Source: Paenibacillus farraposensis (GTDB lineage Bacteria; Bacillota; Bacilli; Paenibacillales; Paenibacillaceae). From it: a DNA stretch of 64,000 bases. The notes beneath the pieces were generated by a model, which saw only the letters and a list, made by a program, of their open reading frames with translations, was not told the DNA's origin and did not search any database. The stretch spans positions 567,601-631,600 of the forward strand of contig NZ_JAFFQR010000112.1 in NCBI RefSeq assembly GCF_020736845.1, written 5' to 3'. Made by a program: the position numbers and the translations under genes. Shown one piece after another: positions 9,907-17,581 of the stretch; position 1 is the stretch's first letter; the number at the start of each line of letters is the position of its first letter.

Positions 9907-10248
9907 ATGAACCGAAGAAAAGAACTGGTACAGCAATATATGGAGATAAAAACAGAGGCTGGAATCTATTGCATTCGCAATACGGATAATGGAAAAATGT
10001 TTGTCGCTGCCACAGCAAATTTGAAGTCACTTAACGGGCGCCGTTTTGAATTGCAAATGGGTGCATCCAAAAATAGACAGCTGCAACAGGAATGGAATGA
10101 GTATGGCGAAGATGCGTTTGAATTTGAAGTGCTGGACATTTTGAAGAAAAAGGATTCCGAGTTCTTCGATGTCAAAGATGCATTGGCAAAGCTGGAGCAG
10201 ACCTGGCTTGATCGACTCCAGCCTTATGGGGATAAAGGATATTTGTAA
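9907..10248 (+). CDS. GIY-YIG nuclease-like small protein
   Basis: This 113-aa protein has the start of a GIY-YIG fold: GIYCI at residues 19-23, then a second strand where the usual YIG is replaced by FVA, and the helix LNGRRFELQMG carrying the family arginine. The C-terminal part ends in LEQTWLDRLQPYGDKGYL, typical of stand-alone members of this family. Loss of the YIG tyrosine makes catalysis uncertain, so it may bind rather than cut nucleic acid. A strong GAGGAGG lies upstream of the ATG. It follows the DUF2087 regulator closely, an arrangement that suggests one transcription unit. Confidence 0.85.
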   Translation: MNRRKELVQQYMEIKTEAGIYCIRNTDNGKMFVAATANLKSLNGRRFELQMGASKNRQLQQEWNEYGEDAFEFEVLDILKKKDSEFFDVKDALAKLEQTWLDRLQPYGDKGYL

Positions 10249-10273
10249 AATTGCTTTTGCGCGGCAGCCGTTT

Positions 10274-10306
10274 GAAGCCTTTGTTATCCGGATTAATGAA
10301 GGCTTC
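10274..10306 (+). terminator. Possible terminator hairpin after the GIY-YIG gene
   Basis: An 8-bp stem GAAGCCTT / AAGGCTTC encloses a 17-nt loop between convergent genes. There is no strong T tract, so this is a weak call. Confidence 0.35.
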
Positions 10307-10318
10307 TATACGGTGAAC

Positions 10319-10912
10319 CTAGTTCAGCAGCCACCAGCCAATCCCAACTATCACTCCATTCATTACAAATAGGGCAATACATGCTCTCCGCTTGTGGACT
10401 TCATTGGTTTGGAAAAATCTGGTCACTGTACTATGGCACATAAACAAAGTAAATAAAAAATTCCAAATAATACGCATACCATACTTTATGTAATATAGAG
10501 CAGGGCTTAACTGTACACTGCCCAATATGGGAGAAATATCCGGAATGAACAAAATGGTACACACATAATACATCGTCTCATATGTAAAATAAAACACAGC
10601 CAGCCACCAAGCCCACTTCTTGCCAAACAACATCCCGACACCGGCAGTCGTCCCGGCAAAGCCAAGCAAAGCGATGAATCCTTGAAACATCCCCCTGCAA
10701 ATTCCTACTAACGTAGAAGCTTCATTCAAGGCATTGAGTGTCAGTAACTGTGTCACCAGTAGAAGAGCCCCATTAAAAATCAGTAATATGGCTGCAATAC
10801 TTACACCTAAAGGCCGTTCAAGAGTCACGTTTGTTACATATTCCTCTACTTCTTTTTTGGTATACAAATCCGACACTTTTTCTACTCTCCTAATACAATG
10901 ATATTCATCCAT
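10319..10912 (-). CDS. Multi-pass membrane protein of unknown function
   Basis: This 197-aa protein has a short basic/acidic N-terminal tail (about 35 residues) and then four to five hydrophobic segments: around the ILLIFNGALLLV stretch, the GFIALLGFAGTTAGVG stretch, the tryptophan-rich WAWWLAVFYFTYETMYYVCTI region, IIWNFLFTLFMC, and a C-terminal VMNGVIVGIGWWLL. I do not recognise a family or catalytic motif. The start at 10912 has only a weak upstream purine stretch, so the N-terminus is uncertain. It is convergent with the GIY-YIG gene and stands alone. Confidence 0.7.
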   Translation of the reverse strand: MDEYHCIRRVEKVSDLYTKKEVEEYVTNVTLERPLGVSIAAILLIFNGALLLVTQLLTLNALNEASTLVGICRGMFQGFIALLGFAGTTAGVGMLFGKKWAWWLAVFYFTYETMYYVCTILFIPDISPILGSVQLSPALYYIKYGMRIIWNFLFTLFMCHSTVTRFFQTNEVHKRRACIALFVMNGVIVGIGWWLLN

Positions 10913-11221
10913 TCTCGGGTGCTGAAATAAGAGTATATACTCGCCTCATCTTCATATATCGGCTTGCTGGAAAATATGTTTTAGATGAATAGAGTTTCAA
11001 TAGAGTAATAGCTTTCCTTATACTACCATTCCAAATCTGGGTCTGACAAATGAACGGACTAAAGCCCTAAATTCCTGTCGTCTCACGATAACTCGTGTGC
11101 AATTCCCTGCCTTCGATCAAAATCATCGCTACCTGCCAGTTCCGGCTCGACTCCGTCTCGGCTGATTCGATCCAGTGCTTTACGGATTGCGATGCTACCA
11201 TGGCGGAATGGACATCGTGCT
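10913..11221. other. Intergenic gap with a possible gene remnant
   Basis: There is no complete gene. On the minus strand, about 11090-11218 is open for about 47 codons in a protein-like composition (phrases VKHWIESAE and LIEGRELHTSYRET) just downstream of the acetylesterase stop. It lacks a convincing start or ribosome-binding site and may be the tail of a lost gene. Confidence 0.3.
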
Positions 11222-12472
11222 TTATTGCGAATCCTCCGCCCGTGCATAAGAGGATAAAGGAATATTCAGCTCGCGAATTCCCTGAGCTACCAATCGGGCT
11301 ATTTGCTCCGCGCCGTACTCCTGAAAATGCGTATCATCCCTCACTCCAACCGGAAATGCAGGATACACGCCTGGCTCCAAATGTAAAAATAACGGGAGCG
11401 TTCCCTCCAGGCCAAGTGTATTATAGTATGCTACACTCAACCGGCTAAGATCGACCAGGGCAACGCCTGTCTCAGCTGCCGTTTCCTTCATGGCCTGCAC
11501 GTATTCCGGGAAGCTAATCCGAAAGGAAGCCTTTGCCGCATCATAATCCCGGCGGGCCACAGGTGTAATCAGCACAGGCGTCGCCCCTCGTTGTATAGCC
11601 CCTTGGATGTAGGTTTTCAAGTAAACCTTGTAATCCGCTGGTGAAACATAACGCTCTTGATTGTTGATCGCCGCATCATTGTGACCAAATTGGATAAGCA
11701 GATAATCCCCGGGCCGGATATTCCGCAAAATATCATCTAGCCGTCCCTGGACAAGGAAGGTCTTCGTGCTTCGTCCCCCGATCGAACGATTCATAAAAGT
11801 GATCTCATCTGTAAAAAACAGTGCGATCATTTGCCCCCAGCCCGCCTGAGGCTTCATTGAGGATCTATAGGTTTGGACCGTAGAATCTCCAGCAAGGTAT
11901 ACCGAAGGGTACTCTCCAGCCGTTCGCTGTTCTTTAGGTGTAATAACCAACGCGTTAATCTTCGGGTCATTTCCCGAGAAGTACAATTCCAGCTGACCGT
12001 CGATGAGCGCGAGTTCAAATCCTGTCTCGACAAATTGGCCTGCCGTTTTGACCGTAGGCTGTACCTTAACGATGGACTCGGCTTTTACAGTTATATCTGT
12101 GTTTCCGGCTGTGTCTCCGGCAATCAGGGAAAGGGTGTAGTCTGCTGGCGGTAAATTGACGACAAAGGATGAGCCTTGAACACGAACAAAATCCGAGCGA
12201 ATAGCGTCATTTCCGCCCCGATCCTCTTCGCTTACCTTGGACAAATCCAAAAATCCATAGCCTCGCTCAGGCATATAAGCATCCTGTGCTGTGGCCTGGG
12301 TGTACCCGTCAGCTACGCTACCCGGACCAAAGTCAAAACGAAGAGGAGCCGCAAGCTGTTGTTCGGCCAGCGCCTGCTCTGGAACAAGTGTGGCCGCAAA
12401 CATTAAGCTGAGCCCCGCACACAATCCAATCATCTTACCGAGCAACCTGTGCCGCTTTCCCTTTTGTTTCAA
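11222..12472 (-). CDS. Secreted SGNH/GDSL rhamnogalacturonan acetylesterase
   Basis: This 416-aa exported esterase should remove acetyl groups from pectic rhamnogalacturonan. A signal peptide (LCAGLSLMFAATLVPEQALA) is followed by an N-terminal beta-sandwich with the FDFGPG...YMPERGYGF pattern that precedes RhgT/YesT-type catalytic domains. The SGNH blocks are all present: GDSTV (nucleophile Ser), GGRSTKTF (Gly), FGHNDAA (Asn) and DDTHFQEYGA (Asp/His). The start is taken as TTG at 12470-12472, 6 nt after GAGGG, rather than the abutting TTG at 12478. It lies 20 nt downstream of the DUF2809 gene and is probably cotranscribed with it. Confidence 0.9.
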   Translation of the reverse strand: MKQKGKRHRLLGKMIGLCAGLSLMFAATLVPEQALAEQQLAAPLRFDFGPGSVADGYTQATAQDAYMPERGYGFLDLSKVSEEDRGGNDAIRSDFVRVQGSSFVVNLPPADYTLSLIAGDTAGNTDITVKAESIVKVQPTVKTAGQFVETGFELALIDGQLELYFSGNDPKINALVITPKEQRTAGEYPSVYLAGDSTVQTYRSSMKPQAGWGQMIALFFTDEITFMNRSIGGRSTKTFLVQGRLDDILRNIRPGDYLLIQFGHNDAAINNQERYVSPADYKVYLKTYIQGAIQRGATPVLITPVARRDYDAAKASFRISFPEYVQAMKETAAETGVALVDLSRLSVAYYNTLGLEGTLPLFLHLEPGVYPAFPVGVRDDTHFQEYGAEQIARLVAQGIRELNIPLSSYARAEDSQ

Positions 12473-12492
12473 GTGCAACCCTCGCTTTTCTT

Positions 12493-12990
12493 TTATTTGA
12501 GTGATTTGTGGGATTTAAGTGATTTGTCGTCGCCTATTCGTGTAGCGATCCCCACCAGATTTTGACAGCCTTGATCCAGCGACCAGGATACCGCAATACC
12601 AACCGTATACCTGATCAGATCAACGGTCAGGAATCCTTTGCCAAGCACCAGTCCGCCCAGCGTCGTCGCGCGAATATGGTTAATCCAGGGAGACTGATAC
12701 AACTGGCTGAACTCAACGGCGAAGCAAAACAACAAGCCGCCCCACAGAGCTACTGACAACTGACGATCCGGCCACAACAGTCTTAGCCCAAAATAAATCA
12801 TGCATGCCCACAAGGCATCCCCAAAATGACTGGTAACAAAGTCAGGCAGACGGGAAGAGAACACCCGGCTTCCCAAGCCCAATAGGATAGCGACCAGTAC
12901 AGCACTCAGATACACCGCGCGGATTCTCCAGCGAAATTTCACCTGTTTTGACCGATATACCTGCCTGTCGATGCTCTTACGAACGCTCAT
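12493..12990 (-). CDS. DUF2809 family membrane protein
   Basis: This 165-aa protein has four hydrophobic segments and the DUF2809 pattern: LGLGSRVFSSRLPDFVTSHFGD near residue 40, a CMIYFGLRLLWP segment, then LLFCFAVEFSQLYQ and a final LGKGFLTVDLIRYTVG helix. The molecular function is unknown. ATG 12988-12990 is preferred over TTG 12996 because AGGTG lies 7 nt upstream of it. The gene is followed after only 20 nt by the acetylesterase. Confidence 0.88.
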   Translation of the reverse strand: MSVRKSIDRQVYRSKQVKFRWRIRAVYLSAVLVAILLGLGSRVFSSRLPDFVTSHFGDALWACMIYFGLRLLWPDRQLSVALWGGLLFCFAVEFSQLYQSPWINHIRATTLGGLVLGKGFLTVDLIRYTVGIAVSWSLDQGCQNLVGIATRIGDDKSLKSHKSLK

Positions 12991-13145
12991 GCTCAATCAC
13001 CTGCCCTAATGCTGGAAAATTCCCGTTAAACTGCTGGAAGTGCATCAAACATCCCTTCAGGATAGCGCTTGCAAGAATGCTGAACCTTATGCTGATGTCA
13101 TATTGTATGCGCACCAGCTTGCCTGTATTTTTTTTCATCAAATAA

Positions 13146-13901
13146 TCAATCATCACGAGCCTCCACTTTATCATAGTCTACTGCACACTCATATGCCCCC
13201 TCCTCCGTATTCGTTGAAGAGCTAAAACGATCCAGGCAACTGATAATTTCGCGCAGACTCTCAATTCGATAGTCTGGTAAGACGCCCGTTTCCTCCCACG
13301 GCATAAAGCCTTCTAGCCAGATTGTATGTAAGCCGGCACTTTGCGCACCCCGAATATCATTGGTCGGATGATCCCCTACATACCAAGCATGACCAGGGTC
13401 GGCAATCTCTAGTTCCTTCAGAGCCAGCTCGAATATTCGGGGATGTGGCTTCTTAGTGTGCACGCCGTCTGAGATGATAATGGAATCCACATCATCTCTC
13501 AGCAGCACCCGGTCGATTTTCGCTCGCTGCATACGGAGTGATCCATTGGTGATAATGCCCAGCTTCAAACCACGTGATCGCAGTTCGGACAGCACTTCCT
13601 TGGACCCATCGATCAATACCGTAAACTTATGGAACTCTCCATACCAAAAGCCTAACATCTCTTGTACGGTCGTATCGGGATTTTTCAGTTCAAATTCTGC
13701 ATGCAGCTCGCGGTACAGCTCCCTCTTGTCCCGATACCCGTCCTGATCCGCCAGACGCATCCGCTCGATTATAGCTTCCCTCTTCTCCGGGGCTTCTGCC
13801 GCAATAAAACGTTCCACAAAGCGCTCTGCATATGCCGCAAACGCCTGTTTGCGATGAATTAGCGTATTGTCCAGGTCGAAAATGATCGCTTCGATAGACA
13901 T
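13146..13901 (-). CDS. HAD family hydrolase (subfamily IA-like)
   Basis: This 251-aa soluble phosphohydrolase shows all four HAD motifs: IIFDLDNTL (nucleophile D9, acid D11), IITNGS (motif II), HTKKPHP (motif III Lys) and VGDHPTNDI (motif IV acidic pair). A helical cap lies between motifs I and II, as in phosphoglycolate-phosphatase-like or dehalogenase-like members. The substrate cannot be told. ATG 13899-13901 is preferred over upstream starts because AAGGGGG lies 6 nt before it, giving the canonical motif I about 8 residues from the N-terminus. Confidence 0.9.
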   Translation of the reverse strand: MSIEAIIFDLDNTLIHRKQAFAAYAERFVERFIAAEAPEKREAIIERMRLADQDGYRDKRELYRELHAEFELKNPDTTVQEMLGFWYGEFHKFTVLIDGSKEVLSELRSRGLKLGIITNGSLRMQRAKIDRVLLRDDVDSIIISDGVHTKKPHPRIFELALKELEIADPGHAWYVGDHPTNDIRGAQSAGLHTIWLEGFMPWEETGVLPDYRIESLREIISCLDRFSSSTNTEEGAYECAVDYDKVEARDD

Positions 13902-14185
13902 AACTAACCCCCTTTCATCATCCGCACCTTTATAGCATACTCCCCCTTTCTTGGTTTTGGGCTTATTCATTCTCCTGTCCATTTAACTACACCTTTTTTA
14001 CGGCATCAAAATGGATCTGTTCACTAAGACTTCTCCCCAAATTCAAACATAAAGTCATCCTTATGCATTTCGTTCTAGTGTAATCCAACAGGAAAGGAAA
14101 TCCAAGGCCTACCCGCAATGGCCGCTGGATAAGGCTTGGATCATATGAAGAAGCTCGTTATCAGATGATATGACTTCTAAACATC

Positions 14186-14531
14186 ATGAAAAACACTGCT
14201 CCATATGAAATACGCCATAAGAAGGCTCTTAACAGCTTGCCGATGTCGTCCAATACAACAGCAGAGCAGTGGCTAAAGCTGCTTCGTCAGCAGGAAGGGA
14301 CCGATGAAAGCAGCCGATATGCTGCCGCTAATGGCCGAGGTATATGTATGGTCGGAACGCGAAAGGCAGATGGTTCAGCTCATGGTTCAAGGCTTTTCGA
14401 CCAAAGAGCTGGCAAGCGCACTTCATATTTCAGCCTACACCGTACAGGATCATCTGAAGGCCATTTTCTTCAAAACAGGGATAAATAGCCGCCGCGAGCT
14501 GGTATGGAAGGTATATTCCAGGTTTAATTAA
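14186..14531 (+). pseudogene. Truncated, frameshifted LuxR-type regulator remnant
   Basis: The 3' part encodes a complete LuxR C-terminal helix-turn-helix (WSERERQMVQLMVQGFSTKE, LHISAYTVQDHLKAIF). The upstream part (AEQWLKLLRQQEGTDES) reads in another frame, with a one-base shift near 14310. The large N-terminal half expected for such regulators is missing. This looks like the decayed tail of a roughly 350-residue regulator. Confidence 0.7.
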
Positions 14532-14554
14532 TTACAGCAAAACCTGCACATGCC

Positions 14555-14594
14555 AAAAAAGGCAGATGACCCCGTCAAGGATCATCTGTCTTGG
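14555..14594 (-). terminator. Terminator of the 59-aa gene
   Basis: GGCAGATGA pairs with TCATCTGTC (one wobble) across a 12-nt loop. On the minus strand it is followed by six T residues. It lies 28 nt downstream of the small gene at 14622-14801 and may work for the convergent LuxR remnant too. Confidence 0.7.
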
Positions 14595-14621
14595 CCTGTT
14601 TCCTTTCGGGACGCACCATCC

Positions 14622-14801
14622 TTATTGCTTCGATGAAGATTGGGTATCATCGTGTGATACGGGTGAAGGTTTGGCAATCCATTCGTCAGCCTCAGGCTCG
14701 ATATCCACGCCGTTGTCCAGCTTCGTTTTTTCCATCAAGGAATCTCCGTCCTCGTTTTTCTGGTTGCGGATTTTCGCTTCGTCTTGAACATGGTCGCTCA
14801 T
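14622..14801 (-). CDS. Small acidic hypothetical protein (59 aa)
   Basis: This short gene is supported by an excellent AAAGGAGG 7 nt before ATG 14799-14801 and by a terminator right after its stop. The product is highly charged and hydrophilic (begins MSDHVQDEAKIRNQKNEDGD, ends SPVSHDDTQSSSKQ), without hydrophobic core residues, so it is probably disordered. Such small hydrophilic proteins in spore formers are often stress- or spore-related, but nothing here proves that. I do not recognise the family. Confidence 0.72.
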   Translation of the reverse strand: MSDHVQDEAKIRNQKNEDGDSLMEKTKLDNGVDIEPEADEWIAKPSPVSHDDTQSSSKQ

Positions 14802-14877
14802 GTTGATTCCTCCTTTTTAAATTCATCTGATGGTTGTACCTTACTCATAATTACCCATTGCCATCCTGTACAAACCT

Positions 14878-15611
14878 CTACACGACCAGATGCCCTTTTT
14901 TCTCCGCCGGGCTAATGGTCGCCTCAATGCCGGCATTAAACTCCAGAAAATCGCTTTCCACACCGTCACTGAAAATAACTCCATTTACCGGCATCTGTGA
15001 AGCAATCCGCAGTGGTTTATCGGCTGCTACCTGACCAAACACGAGATTCGCGGCGGTCGTCCGGCTGGGAAACGGTTCTCTTACCGTAAAATAAAGCGAT
15101 GATGAACTCCAGGCTGCGTGATGATCCCGGCTCATTCGGTCTGTCGCTGCTTTATGATGGCAGGCAACCTCTGGCCCCCCCCAGTGAATAGAGGGACTTC
15201 CCGCTATATAGGCCTGAAAAGAGTCTGGTCTTGTAAATAGGGTATGTAATACAAATAACCCTCCTAACGAATGACCGAATATCGCCTGCCTGCTTCGGTC
15301 AATCTGGAAATCGCGCCCATCTCAGGCTTTAGCTCATCTTCAATAAACGTCAAAAAATGCTCGGCTCCCCCGCTTTTAGCAGGTGCTTCACCCTTCGGTT
15401 TGACAGGAAGCTCCACAACCGTCCCCGGTAATGTAAGATCGTAATAGCGGGAAGCATGGAAAGGGGCGTCTGTCGGATAGCCAATACCAACAATTACAGC
15501 CGGGGCAACGCCCGTTTTGTCAGTGGCCGTCTGCCCTGAACACGCACCGCTTCCACCATCGTTCCGAACACAGAATTAGCATCCAGCACATATCAACCTG
15601 GATAACCTGAT
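14878..15611 (-). pseudogene. Decayed alpha/beta-hydrolase (siderophore-esterase-like), C-terminal part
   Basis: In broken frames the minus strand encodes YVLDANSVFGTMVEAVRVQG, VIVGIGYPTDAPF, FLTFIEDELKPEMG, then after a one-base shift near 15316 the nucleophile elbow IFGHSLGG and IAGSPSIHWGG. This is the esterase D/IroE-type hydrolase pattern. At least two frameshifts and an in-frame stop near 15595 prevent translation. Its N-terminal part is found inverted just to the right (15642-15791). Confidence 0.8.
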
Positions 15612-15641
15612 GCCGGAGGTTAGGGATTCAGAGGGGGTTAT

Positions 15642-15791
15642 TCTCATCATATAACCAGTCTGCACAAGGATTATCGTTCCAGTGATACTCATGCATCTGT
15701 GTACATCCAGCGCAGTCAGCATCGGGTGATGTATTCATACGCCGAGAAGCGTGAATATCATATTTTTATAGCTATTCCTTCCGAGGAACCC
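15642..15791 (+). pseudogene. Inverted N-terminal piece of the same esterase
   Basis: On the plus strand the segment reads VYIQRSQHRVMYSYAEKREY then HIFIAIPSEEP, the usual start of esterase D-type hydrolases just before the PASGYP-VYVLDAN block. That block is on the minus strand at about 15570-15611. Re-inverting about 15.61-15.80 kb restores a co-linear esterase behind the permease remnant, so a small inversion has broken this gene. Confidence 0.65.
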
Positions 15792-15804
15792 AAAAATCGA
15801 ATCA

Positions 15805-15976
15805 AGCTGTTTTTTTCATGACCGCTATAATCAGCCCAACGGGAATTTCAGCAGGCGTAACCACCGTTTTGGCAATAAAATCAGACAGCAGCACCATTCC
15901 CACCATAACGCAAACTGGAATGACATGACGATGATGAAGTCCAACAAGCCTTCTGGCAATATGGGGAGACAATCTT
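15805..15976 (-). pseudogene. C-terminal remnant of a FecCD-type iron-siderophore permease
   Basis: The minus strand encodes IVSPHIARRLVGLHHRHVIP followed by a hydrophobic helix and TVVTPAEIPVGLIIAV, the conserved end of FecCD ABC-permeases (VAPH...R.L.G.DHR..LP, then PAE(L/I)PVG). Only the last 55-60 residues remain and no start codon is present. It lies immediately downstream of a Fur-like box. Confidence 0.75.
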
Positions 15977-15979
15977 ATA

Positions 15980-15998
15980 GATATTGATTATCAATGAT
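15980..15998 (-). promoter_or_regulatory. Fur-box-like operator
   Basis: GATATTGATTATCAATGAT matches the classic 19-bp Fur consensus at about 13 of 19 positions. It sits just upstream of the permease remnant, consistent with an old iron-regulated siderophore uptake operon now decayed. Confidence 0.5.
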
Positions 15999-16053
15999 AA
16001 CTATTATAAATTTTCCCAGTTATGAGCTTTCGCACCTATTGTGATCGTTTCAT

Positions 16054-16746
16054 CTAGGCAGTACTATCATCGCCCTTCCTCTTGATATCATCCACATTCC
16101 ACTCCTTGTAAAATTGCTCCAGATACATCTCCATCCATTGATGCCTGATCACCGCCATTTCTTTGGCATAAGCCGTATTCATTAAATCCTTGAGCTTCAG
16201 CAGCTTTTCATAAAAGTGATATATGGCGCTTTTACCTGCGGCACGGTATTCGTACTGTGAAAAGTCTTTATCCGGATGATGCATGATACTGCCTTTTGAG
16301 CCTGCATACATAAAGGTTCTTGCAATACCAATCGCCCCAAGGGCATCCAGCCGATCTGCATCCTGCACCACTTGGCCCTCCAGCGTCTCCATGGGCGGAT
16401 TTTTGCCGCCATTGTAGGACATTGTAGCAATAATGGCCTTCACATGTGTAACCACATGCGGGTCACTTACATGCAGACACAGCCACTGCTCCACTTTATC
16501 CAGCCCCGCTTGTTTGGAATCATTTAACTTTTCGTCCGCCACATCATGCAGCAGGGCAGCCAGCTCACATATAAACAAATCTGCTCCCTCTCGGGCAGCA
16601 ATTTCAAGAGCCAGCTTTCTCACCCGGTCAATATGAAACCAATCGTGACCACTGTGATCATGCTCCAACTGCTGCTGTACAAAGGACTCTGCCTTTTCAA
16701 TCATATTTGCCAACATCGCTTGCTGTTGTTCCGTTTGCTTTTCCAT
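16054..16746 (-). CDS. HD-domain metal-dependent phosphohydrolase
   Basis: This 230-aa cytoplasmic protein has HD-superfamily metal ligands in order: GHDWFHIDRV, LLHDVADEK and QDADRLDALG. This matches the YedJ/HDIG-type small phosphohydrolases, which act on nucleotides or other phosphoesters; the exact substrate is unknown. AAAGGTGA lies 5 nt before the ATG. It stands alone between pseudogenes, so it is a retained functional gene in a decayed neighbourhood. Confidence 0.9.
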   Translation of the reverse strand: MEKQTEQQQAMLANMIEKAESFVQQQLEHDHSGHDWFHIDRVRKLALEIAAREGADLFICELAALLHDVADEKLNDSKQAGLDKVEQWLCLHVSDPHVVTHVKAIIATMSYNGGKNPPMETLEGQVVQDADRLDALGAIGIARTFMYAGSKGSIMHHPDKDFSQYEYRAAGKSAIYHFYEKLLKLKDLMNTAYAKEMAVIRHQWMEMYLEQFYKEWNVDDIKRKGDDSTA

Positions 16747-16790
16747 AAGTCACCTTTCGATCCCGCTCCTACCTTTCAGGCGGGCTGGTT

Positions 16791-17369
16791 TCATTTTTTT
16801 GATGATTTCCATTTTATTATATTGTGGATGGCATCCAATGTTTGTGATGAGAAAGTGGACGCCATATAGAATAGAACCTCCAGGACCACATCTAATGGCT
16901 CTGGAAGCTCCTTTATGTTCTGCTGGTTTTTATTCAGCCTGTATTCGCAGTCTTCTCCAACACCCAGCTCACGGTTCTTTTCCTTGAAACGGCTGTTGTG
17001 GGAGGATACATAAGCCGCCTTGTCGGCTGAGGGATCGATGTACAGCTTGGCGCTGTTCAATGCGAGAGTAGCATCCGTGAACGTGCCTGCAATCAGATAC
17101 AGCTTGCTTCATACTCGACAAGTCACCGGCAGCGAATATTCCCGGTATATTCGTTTCCAGCTATTTACTTACCCGGACATGCTACTCTCCCATATCCAGC
17201 CCCAATCGCGAAGCGGGCCAAAGTCGGATTTCAGACCATGATTTACGATCACCGCGTCGACATTCAACACCTGTATTTCATCCGTCTCTACATGACTGAT
17301 CGTCACCTGCTCTATCGTCTCACCGTTATTGCTATATTGGTGTATTACTTCCGTGGTCAGTCCGATCAT
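16791..17369 (-). pseudogene. Decayed ferredoxin--NADP reductase (TrxB-like), C-terminal half
   Basis: The minus strand encodes EQVTISHVETDEIQVLNVDA, VIVNHGLKSDFGPLRDWG, then in shifted frames IPGIFAAGDLSS, LIAGTFTDATLALNSAKLYI and VSSHNSRFKEKNRELG. This is the NADP- and FAD-binding C-terminal half of YumC-type reductases. There are at least two frameshifts (about 17060-17190) and the N-terminal FAD domain is missing. Confidence 0.8.
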
Positions 17370-17510
17370 ACCTTTCTTCTTTCTATCCCCTTAACTCTAA
17401 CTCGTTATATTAGGTTACACAATAATACAAACCATAGCCTGAACCGGACCCCAACCAGCACAATAGCGGATAAGAGCAGCAGGACGATTGCAGCAGTACG
17501 CTGTATTAAC

Positions 17511-17545
17511 AAAAAGGAAGGGAACCTGACATAGCTCAGCTTCCC
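17511..17545 (-). terminator. Terminator of the amidase gene
   Basis: GGGAA..CTGA pairs with TCAG..TTCCC, and on the minus strand the stem is followed by CTTCCTTTTTG. It lies about 35 nt downstream of the amidase stop. Confidence 0.65.
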
Positions 17546-17581
17546 TCATCCACTAGATAGAGCAGTTGATGGTATCCTTTA

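Noticed and set aside
12977..13174. 65-codon minus-strand open frame between the DUF2809 and HAD genes
   Set aside because: It overlaps the ends of both neighbours, has no good ribosome-binding site, and its product resembles no protein I know.
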